Source: Anaerolinea sp. (GTDB lineage Bacteria > Chloroflexota > Anaerolineae > Promineifilales > Promineifilaceae). Taken from it: a stretch of DNA of 34,592 nt. The notes beneath the pieces were generated by a model, which saw nothing but the letters and a program-made list of their open reading frames with translations, had not been told where the DNA came from and searched no databases. The translations under genes were made by a program, and so were the position numbers. The DNA lies in assembly GCA_014879875.1 (NCBI GenBank), contig JACSRF010000174.1, positions 1 to 34,592 of the forward strand, in the 5' to 3' direction. Of this stretch, positions 23,644 through 29,769 are shown piece after piece. Numbering within the stretch: position 1 is the first letter of the stretch; each line of letters begins with the position of its first letter.

Positions 23644-26600
23644 ATGAGTGATGAACAGTCAGTGGCTGATCAGAAACAGGCAGCGCCACAACAGCCAGAA
23701 AACGCCTTCTGGCAGGCATTGGTTGCGGCGACAGATCCGACGCTGATCAAACCTAAACGTCATGACAAGGTTATCAGTGTGCGCCTGGAAAGCCAGGGCG
23801 AACCATATTACGTGCTGAAGCAGCCAGAAACAAAAACGTACCTGCGCCTATCTGAGCAAGATTTTGCCCTGTGGTGGCAAATGGACGGCACGCGCTCGAT
23901 CAAGGATTTGCTGTTTTACAGCTTGCGCCGCTACCGCTCGCTGCCTATCGGTCGGTTGAATGGGTTGGTGGCGGATTTGTATGCGGGTCATTTTTTGCAG
24001 GAATTGCCGACGAATTTGTATACACAGGTGATGCTGCAACTGGCGAAACGGCAGCCGGCCAGCCGTGGCCGTCGCCTGTTGAATGCGTTCTTGCATACCG
24101 AAGTGAGCACGGGGGGGTTGGATCGGCCGTTTACGCTGCTCTATCAATGGCTGCAAGGTCTGTTTACGTGGCAGGCGCAGGCGCTGCTGCTGTTGTTCAT
24201 CCTGGCAGGGACGGTTTTGTTTGGGCGGTTGGTCTTGTTGGAGAAGTTTGCGCTGTCGGGGAATGGGGCGTACAGCATTCTCAGCTTGCTCGCGGCCAAC
24301 CTGTTCATCATTACCGTGCATGAGTTGGGGCATGGGCTGGCGACGAAACATTTGAAGCGAGAGTTGAATCGGGGTGGTTTTTTGCTGTATTGGGGAATGC
24401 CCGCCTTTTTTGTGGACACGCGCGACATCTGGCTGTCGCCCCGCTGGGCGCGGATTGCGGTGTCATGGGCGGGGCCGCATTCGGGGCTGCTGGTGGGCAG
24501 CGTGATGGGGGTGGCGTTAACGGCCGTTACCCATGCCTACCCCGACCACATCAACACCATCTGGGCCGTCTTTCTCTATCAAATCGGCTTCCTGGCCTAC
24601 CTCAGCGTCGTCATCAATCTCAACCCTTTGTTGGAGCTAGATGGGTACTTCATCCTCATGGATTGGTTAGAGATTCCCAACTTGCGCGCGCGCGCCATCG
24701 CCTTTTGGCGCAAAGAGTTGTGGGCGAAGTGGCGGGCGGCGCAAGGTTTACGCTCTTTTTGGCAGCAGTTGAATCGGCCACAGCGCGTTTTCACCTTTTA
24801 CGGCGGGTTGACGCTGGTCTACTCCACCTACGCGCTGGCGCTGGCCGGTTACTTTTGGCAGACGCGCCTTGCCCCGTTTGTGAAATCATTGTGGGAAGAT
24901 TACGGCATCGAGGGGCAGATGTTGGTGTTGGCGGGCACGGCCGTTTTCGTGATCCCTGCCGTCTACTTCCTGCTGCAATATAGTTGGAGCCGTATTCGCG
25001 CCGGGCTGGAGTGGCTCGCGCGCCGTGATTTGCTGGCCCGCCCCGACGTACTCGCTTTGCTCATCAGCCTGCCTATCTTTGCCGGTATCCCGCTGCTGCT
25101 CATTGGCCTCGGCCGGCTGCCGGCGGCCGACCTGTGGCTGAACCTGACGAACTGGCTGCTGCACCTGACGGCCGTTGCTTTGCTCATCGGCGTGGCGCGG
25201 CAGCTTCCCGGTTCCCGCTTCCAATGGGTGATCTGGTCATTGGCCGTCACCCCGGTCGGGATCACGGTGGCCTGGGTGGCCGGCGCCCCCTTTGCGCGCG
25301 ACCTGAGCCTGGTTGTGGCGGCGGCCGGCGTGTTGGCGGCCGGCGTGGTCTCCGGGTTCACCGTTTGGCCGCGCCAGTTCAGCTTTGGCGACCGCGCGTT
25401 AATGGCGCTGATGTTCCTGCTCGGATTGGCCTACGTCGTGCTGACTTACCTGCTTCACCCACAATCCTGGCTGACAATCGGGCTGGTTTTGTTTGGCATT
25501 TTCCCCGGCCTCATTTTTATGACGCCGTTGTTCATCAACTTTTTGCGTTCCCGTTTTGCGCTGCCCTGGCTGCTGCTGCTGCTGGCCGTGCTGGCCGTAC
25601 CCTGGCTGCAATTTTACCCATTTTTGCATTTGCCCGTGACGCTGCTCTGGATTTATGCCGGGTCGTTATACCTGCTGTTGGGCGGCCTGGCGCAATTTGC
25701 GCGCCACGAAACCGGCGGCGTAGACGTGGGCGCATTTAGCGAGCGGGCGCGGTTGGTCAATGCCTTTAACCATTTTATGCAGGCCATGTTTGCCAGCTAC
25801 GAAACCGTTTTTGGCGGGCGGCGGCTGGCAGACATTCAATTGCAAATGCTCGCGCTCGGCCCCATTGACCCAGACGCCTCTATTTTTGACATTGGGCGTA
25901 AGTGTCGCGCGGCGCTGCTGTTGGCCGTAGACCGTTTAGACGATCTGGCCGGGACGCCGTTTACGCGGCAGGCGGGGCAGGCAGCTTACGACAGCCTGCC
26001 CTGGCCAGAAGCAGAGACGTTGGCGCGGCACACGTTGGCGGAGATGGAGTGGGGGGCGCAGTTGGCGCAAGGCTTCATTCTGGCGCGGGATCGCCGCGCG
26101 CAGTTGATTCGCCAGGCAGATATTTTTGCCGGGTTTGACCAGGATGATGTGGCCGAAGTGTTGCAGATTGCGGAGTTGTGGCAGTGCCGCGCGGGTACAT
26201 TCATCGCTCATACCGGCATGGATGCCAGGCGCTTTTTCTTGATCGAGTCTGGGGAAGTGGGCGTGTTTCAGAATGGGGTGCAAACGGCGGCAATGACGGC
26301 CGGTGGCTATTTTGGCACGATGGCGCTGTTAGACAACGGCGCGTACATGTCAACGTACCGCGCCTTGACGTCGGTGCGGGCGTTGATCATTCGCCGCGAC
26401 CGGTTTGACCCGATTTTGCGCGCGAATACCACGCTGTCACGGCAGGTTAGCTCTGGGGCGCAGGAGCGGCAGTTGTTGAAGCAGATGCCGTTGTTTAGCA
26501 GCCTGAGTCCGCAGCAGTTGGCGGCGATTGATGCCCGTCTGCTGCACAAACGGGTGCGGGCGGGGGAAATTGTCGTGTGGGAAGGCGATCCACGTTCCCA

Positions 26601-26907
26601 TTTGTATATTGTGGCTGAAGGGGCGATTACAGCGCTGGCCGGCAACGGCCGTACCGTGGAGGCTCCCGTTGTTATCGGCCGGTTGGGGCCGGGCGAGCAT
26701 TTTGGTGAGTATGCTTTGTTTGCCGATAAGCCCTATTCGGCCACATATCGCGCGGAGTTGGACACACACCTGCTGCTGTTGGATGAGCCGATGTTTGACG
26801 AGTTGGTTGCCGACTGCGCGCACATGTCCCATTATGTGGAGCAGATTGGCAGCGGCCGTTTGTTTGTTACGCGCCGTCAATTGGGGCCGACGGCCGTTTT
26901 GTCATGA
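23644..26907 (+). CDS. Multi-domain M50 metalloprotease with PqqD-like N-terminus and two cNMP-binding-like domains
   Basis: This is a 1087-aa membrane protein. Residues 25-125 look PqqD-like (YYVLKQPETKTYLRLSEQDF). TM segments follow, with the site-2-protease zinc motif HELGH at residues 226-230. The second metal region is NPLLELDGYF, with Asp near residue 333. A block of about eight further hydrophobic segments runs to about residue 690. Residues 826-930 and 944-1070 are cyclic-nucleotide-binding-like domains. In the phosphate cassettes the key Arg is replaced (FGTMALL...AYMST and FGEYALF...PYSAT), so ordinary cAMP binding is doubtful. PqqD-M50 proteins are linked to peptide handling or export; the substrate here is unknown. 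GGAGG lies only one base from the ATG, and a leaderless start is possible. It overlaps yigZ tail to tail by 41 nt. Confidence 0.88.
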   Translation: MSDEQSVADQKQAAPQQPENAFWQALVAATDPTLIKPKRHDKVISVRLESQGEPYYVLKQPETKTYLRLSEQDFALWWQMDGTRSIKDLLFYSLRRYRSLPIGRLNGLVADLYAGHFLQELPTNLYTQVMLQLAKRQPASRGRRLLNAFLHTEVSTGGLDRPFTLLYQWLQGLFTWQAQALLLLFILAGTVLFGRLVLLEKFALSGNGAYSILSLLAANLFIITVHELGHGLATKHLKRELNRGGFLLYWGMPAFFVDTRDIWLSPRWARIAVSWAGPHSGLLVGSVMGVALTAVTHAYPDHINTIWAVFLYQIGFLAYLSVVINLNPLLELDGYFILMDWLEIPNLRARAIAFWRKELWAKWRAAQGLRSFWQQLNRPQRVFTFYGGLTLVYSTYALALAGYFWQTRLAPFVKSLWEDYGIEGQMLVLAGTAVFVIPAVYFLLQYSWSRIRAGLEWLARRDLLARPDVLALLISLPIFAGIPLLLIGLGRLPAADLWLNLTNWLLHLTAVALLIGVARQLPGSRFQWVIWSLAVTPVGITVAWVAGAPFARDLSLVVAAAGVLAAGVVSGFTVWPRQFSFGDRALMALMFLLGLAYVVLTYLLHPQSWLTIGLVLFGIFPGLIFMTPLFINFLRSRFALPWLLLLLAVLAVPWLQFYPFLHLPVTLLWIYAGSLYLLLGGLAQFARHETGGVDVGAFSERARLVNAFNHFMQAMFASYETVFGGRRLADIQLQMLALGPIDPDASIFDIGRKCRAALLLAVDRLDDLAGTPFTRQAGQAAYDSLPWPEAETLARHTLAEMEWGAQLAQGFILARDRRAQLIRQADIFAGFDQDDVAEVLQIAELWQCRAGTFIAHTGMDARRFFLIESGEVGVFQNGVQTAAMTAGGYFGTMALLDNGAYMSTYRALTSVRALIIRRDRFDPILRANTTLSRQVSSGAQERQLLKQMPLFSSLSPQQLAAIDARLLHKRVRAGEIVVWEGDPRSHLYIVAEGAITALAGNGRTVEAPVVIGRLGPGEHFGEYALFADKPYSATYRAELDTHLLLLDEPMFDELVADCAHMSHYVEQIGSGRLFVTRRQLGPTAVLS

Positions 26908-27532
26908 TTGTCGCCTCGTTTGTCTCCACGATTTCCGCAACCAGCGATCCATGTGATAGTTGTTCCAATTCCTCCTGGAATGCCGGGAACTGCTCTACCG
27001 TGAACTGCGCCGTCATCGTCACATCGGCCGCAAAATCTTCGTCCAGAATACGGCCGTCATACCCCGCCACTAATAACCGCATCCGTTCCACATAACTATA
27101 AGGAAACGCGACCATCACCGTATGCGTCGCCACTTTCTCTGCCAGGGGCAAAAGCGCCAGCGCCGCCTTCACCGCATCGCTGTACGCCCGTACCAGCCCT
27201 CCCGTCCCCAGTTTTGTGCCGCCAAAATAGCGCGTCACCACCACCGCCACGTCGCCAATGCCACTCCCTTGCAACACCGCCAGCATCGGCCGGCCGGCCG
27301 TCCCCGCCGGTTCCCCATCATCACTACAATGCGCCGTCACCGCTGCGCCAAAGCCCACCTGGTATGCCGGGACATTGTGCGCAGCGTCGGCAAACTCTGC
27401 CTTAATCCGGCCGATAAACGCCTTCGCCTCCGCCACGCTAAACACCGGCGCGGCCGTGGCGATAAACGTCGAATTCTTTACTTTAATTTCCGCGCGGGTT
27501 TCTGCGGCGGGGATGGGATAACGACGGCTCAT
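26867..27532 (-). CDS. yigZ: IMPACT family protein (YigZ-like)
   Basis: This is a 221-aa cytosolic protein of the UPF0029/IMPACT family, thought to be linked with ribosome or translation functions. The N-terminal domain shows IKVKNSTFIATAAPV, HNVPAYQVG, CSDDGEPAGTAGRPML and VVVTRYFGGTKLGTGGLVRAY, which are the family hallmarks. A ferredoxin-like C-terminal domain follows (about residues 140-205). Its length is typical. The start is ATG at 27532 with no clear Shine-Dalgarno sequence. The final 41 nt overlap the M50 gene on the other strand. One octamer encodes DGR near the C-terminal domain. Confidence 0.93.
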   Translation of the reverse strand: MSRRYPIPAAETRAEIKVKNSTFIATAAPVFSVAEAKAFIGRIKAEFADAAHNVPAYQVGFGAAVTAHCSDDGEPAGTAGRPMLAVLQGSGIGDVAVVVTRYFGGTKLGTGGLVRAYSDAVKAALALLPLAEKVATHTVMVAFPYSYVERMRLLVAGYDGRILDEDFAADVTMTAQFTVEQFPAFQEELEQLSHGSLVAEIVETNEATIMTKRPSAPIDGA

Positions 27533-27540
27533 GGGGAGGG

Positions 27541-27588
27541 GCGTCGTGAGTCGGGCGTCGTGAGTCGGAGAACCGACGCCCGATTCAC
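27541..27588. repeat. 14-nt direct repeat plus hairpin between DUF6159 and yigZ
   Basis: GCGTCGTGAGTCGG is present twice in tandem (27541-27554 and 27555-27568). Positions 27547-27561 also pair with 27574-27588 with one mismatch, leaving a 12-nt loop. The element lies just after the DUF6159 stop in the direction of transcription. It could act as a transcript hairpin or terminator, although no T-tract follows. Confidence 0.5.
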
Positions 27589-27591
27589 GGC

Positions 27592-28434
27592 TTACTTCTG
27601 CTTAAACGATCCTTTAATCAACATCGGGTCAAAGTAGCTGCTCGTTTCACCAGTCGTTGCATACCGGTAAACGGCCGCTGTAAAAACACCGCTCAACGCC
27701 GAGCTAAACAGCCCCAGACCAATGAGCGCCACGACCATCAACAACACCATCAAAACAATCAGCCAGGTAGACGACACCATCGCCCCCAGCACAATGCCCC
27801 CGATACCAACCATAATCACCACAAAGCTGATCAGCCCGAAGACCGTGCCAATGCCAAAATTACCGGCAATCTGCTCGCCCCAGGTGCGCTTCAACAGTTC
27901 TGCGCTGCGCTTAATGCCATCCACCGGCCCCACCTTTTCCATGACCAAGACCGGTACAACCAGGAACGTGGCGATATTCCACACAAAGCCGATCAGGGAA
28001 ATTACCAGCCGTCCTAATGCGCCCGACTTTTCCGACAACGCGCGCAAGATCATGCCCACCGTCGCCGCAATCGCCGCATAACCCAAAATGGGGCCAACGT
28101 GTTCCCAGGCAATCCGCAGTCCATCCTGCACTGTGGGGTCGCCCCCTTCCAGGCGGATCATCGCCGCGCCTACCAGCGCCGTGTTAAAGAAAAAGGTGAC
28201 AAAGTACAGCACAATGTAAAATAAAAACGCCACCAGATAGCTTAAAATTCCCACGTCTCCGGCCAGGGCGCTGTCGGCGACGCCGGCCAGGATCGCCGGC
28301 ACGGCAAAAGTTGCCACGACGAATAAGGACGCAATCGCCGAAATAACCGGAAACAACAGCAGTTCCTTATCCGCCCGCAGCACCGTCCAACTCGCCTTCA
28401 CCAATTCCCAACTATTTGTTAATCGTTGAAACAT
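27592..28434 (-). CDS. DUF6159-like integral membrane protein
   Basis: This is a 280-aa membrane protein with about six hydrophobic segments. The first cytosolic stretch (FQRLTNSWELVKASWTVLRA) and the segment KELLLFPVISAIASL are typical of this group. The amphipathic SAELLKRTWGEQIAGNFGIG lies before TM5. The C-terminus reads FTAAVYRYATTGETSSYFD. A Gly/Val-rich stretch (FVVIMVGIGGIVLG) may be pore- or packing-related. No catalytic motif is seen. Its job is unknown. The start has AAGGATGG eight bases upstream. It lies upstream of yigZ on the same strand, with a hairpin between them. Confidence 0.8.
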   Translation of the reverse strand: MFQRLTNSWELVKASWTVLRADKELLLFPVISAIASLFVVATFAVPAILAGVADSALAGDVGILSYLVAFLFYIVLYFVTFFFNTALVGAAMIRLEGGDPTVQDGLRIAWEHVGPILGYAAIAATVGMILRALSEKSGALGRLVISLIGFVWNIATFLVVPVLVMEKVGPVDGIKRSAELLKRTWGEQIAGNFGIGTVFGLISFVVIMVGIGGIVLGAMVSSTWLIVLMVLLMVVALIGLGLFSSALSGVFTAAVYRYATTGETSSYFDPMLIKGSFKQK

Positions 28435-28539
28435 CTATTCACCATCCTTCCAAAGATTATCATGCCGCGCCCGCTCAATTTCGCGCGCCAATTCGCCCCC
28501 CTATACGCAAGGCTGTTCAAAAAATCTCTGCGTCTTATG

Positions 28540-28586
28540 GTTGGTTTGCTGGTTGGTTGGCAAACCAACTAACAAACTAACAAACT
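28540..28586. repeat. Inverted repeat followed by three tandem octamers (AACAAACT)
   Basis: GTTGGTTTGC (28540-28549) pairs with GCAAACCAAC (28560-28569) over a 10-nt loop. Octamers AACCAACT, AACAAACT and AACAAACT follow at 28563-28586. The element fills the spacer between the pgeF stop and the DUF6159 start. Confidence 0.55.
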
Positions 28587-28613
28587 ACAAAAGAAGACCA
28601 TCCCCAAACATTC

Positions 28614-29429
28614 TCAACCAAACCCATTACCTTGCAGCATAAAAATCGCGCCAAAGCGCCCCGTGCGCCCTTTTTCTGCCCGATGCGAGAAAAACAGATC
28701 GGTGCGGCAGGCCGTACACAGCCCTGACATCTCAATGTACCGCACGCCCGCACGCAGCAGATTACGCCGGTTTGCTTCTGGCAGGTCGAAATGGGGGCGG
28801 TCGCCATGACCATTGGCGGGCAGCAGCGTGGCGGCGTCGGCAAACGCGCTTTGCACGGCGCCGATCACCGGTTCGCCTACCTCGTAGCAGCAGGGGCCAA
28901 TGCACGGGCCAACGGCCGTTACCAAATCTGCCGGGTCGCTGCCAAATTCCCGCCCCATCATCGCCACCATCGCCCCCGGCAAATCCTGCACCGCGCCCTG
29001 CCAACCTGCGTGCCCCAGGCCAATGGCGTGTCGTATCGGGTCGTAGAGAAAAATGGGCGTGCAGTCGGCATAATTCATCGTCAGCGCGCAGCCCAGTTCG
29101 TTGGTAATGATGCCATCCACCTCTGGTATCCACGTGCCGTTATTGGCCTGCGTCACCCGCGCCACGTCCCGTCCATGCACCAGATGCGCATGGACGACGC
29201 TGCCGGTGTCACGGCCGTAAACGCCATAAGCGCGCCGCCGGTTCGCATACACGCGCGCCTTCTCATCGGGCACAGACACGCTCAGGTTGAGTGAGGCAAA
29301 CGGAGCTGGGCTGACGCCGCCCTGGCGCGTGAAAACGGCGTGCTGGAGACGGCCGTTTTGCGGCAAACTGGCAAAGCGCAGCAAAGGAAGCTCATTAGAT
29401 GTGTCAAAAAACATAGTCGAAGCGTTCAT
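28614..29429 (-). CDS. pgeF: Peptidoglycan editing factor PgeF (laccase-domain, YfiH family)
   Basis: This is a 271-aa protein. The family includes a purine nucleoside phosphorylase/adenosine deaminase-type enzyme and a peptidoglycan-editing factor that removes wrong Ser-containing precursors. The signature segments are TRQGGVSPAPFASLNLS, VHAHLVHGRDV, DGIITNELGCALTMNYADCTP, GLGHAGWQGAV and GPCIGPCCYEVG, covering the conserved His-Cys-His metal site. HAGWQG replaces the more common HAGWRG. The ATG at 29429 is used; 29414 is equally possible. Both overlap the coiled-coil gene upstream. One octamer encodes VTAVGP. Confidence 0.92.
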   Translation of the reverse strand: MNASTMFFDTSNELPLLRFASLPQNGRLQHAVFTRQGGVSPAPFASLNLSVSVPDEKARVYANRRRAYGVYGRDTGSVVHAHLVHGRDVARVTQANNGTWIPEVDGIITNELGCALTMNYADCTPIFLYDPIRHAIGLGHAGWQGAVQDLPGAMVAMMGREFGSDPADLVTAVGPCIGPCCYEVGEPVIGAVQSAFADAATLLPANGHGDRPHFDLPEANRRNLLRAGVRYIEMSGLCTACRTDLFFSHRAEKGRTGRFGAIFMLQGNGFG

Positions 29430-29694
29430 CTATCTTGTCGAAGCGTTCATCCGCTTTATCAAGGCGTTTATCTACGCGCACAAACTCCTGCCGCATATCT
29501 GTAAAGCCCTGGTCCATCCGCTTCCGGTTTTGCTCCATCTCGTCGAGCAGCCGGGCAAATTCGTCACGGCGCGGGAACTTATCGGCCACGATCCCTTCGA
29601 TGACAGTGACAAAACGCGGGTCTTGTTCTAACACCTGGGGCAGGTGGTGGAAGATGTACTCTTTGATTTCTTCTAACACGGCCGTTTCCAACAT
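29404..29694 (-). CDS. Short coiled-coil protein, possibly truncated
   Basis: This is a 96-aa acidic/basic protein with heptad-like repeats. The N-terminus ETAVLEEIKEYIFHHLPQ is helical. The C-terminus repeats D-[KE]-R-F/L-D-K every seven residues (RLDKADERFDKIDERFD). The start at the ATG at 29694 is preferred over upstream codons because AAGGGA precedes it and because longer forms run into the ftsK gene. Proteins of this style often continue into a nuclease-like or DUF3782 domain; none follows here, so a truncated gene is possible. Its 3' end overlaps the pgeF start. Confidence 0.6.
   Translation of the reverse strand: MLETAVLEEIKEYIFHHLPQVLEQDPRFVTVIEGIVADKFPRRDEFARLLDEMEQNRKRMDQGFTDMRQEFVRVDKRLDKADERFDKIDERFDYVF
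29416..29478 (-). repeat. Three 21-nt tandem repeats encoding heptads
   Basis: Units at 29416-29436, 29437-29457 and 29458-29478 differ by a few bases each. On the minus strand each encodes a seven-residue DERFDKI-type heptad. The first unit contains the alternative start region of pgeF. Confidence 0.6.
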
Positions 29695-29719
29695 ATTCAG
29701 TCCCTTATCGTTACCGATC

Positions 29720-29748
29720 TTGTTGTTATTGTAACATAGTTTTATAAT
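29720..29748 (+). promoter_or_regulatory. Predicted sigma-70-type promoter of ftsK
   Basis: TTGTTG (29720-29725) and TATAAT (29743-29748) are 17 nt apart. The predicted start of transcription is near 29755, giving a leader of about 15 nt before the ATG at 29770, with AGGA at 29754-29757. On the opposite strand a TACAAT hexamer (29728-29733) could serve the divergent coiled-coil gene, so the two promoters may overlap. Confidence 0.6.
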
Positions 29749-29769
29749 GCTCCCAGGAACATTTGAGCT

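Noticed and set aside
27122-27637. A 171-codon plus-strand open frame opposite yigZ
   Set aside because: YigZ has clear family motifs; the opposite frame is Arg/His-rich and runs through the intergenic hairpin.
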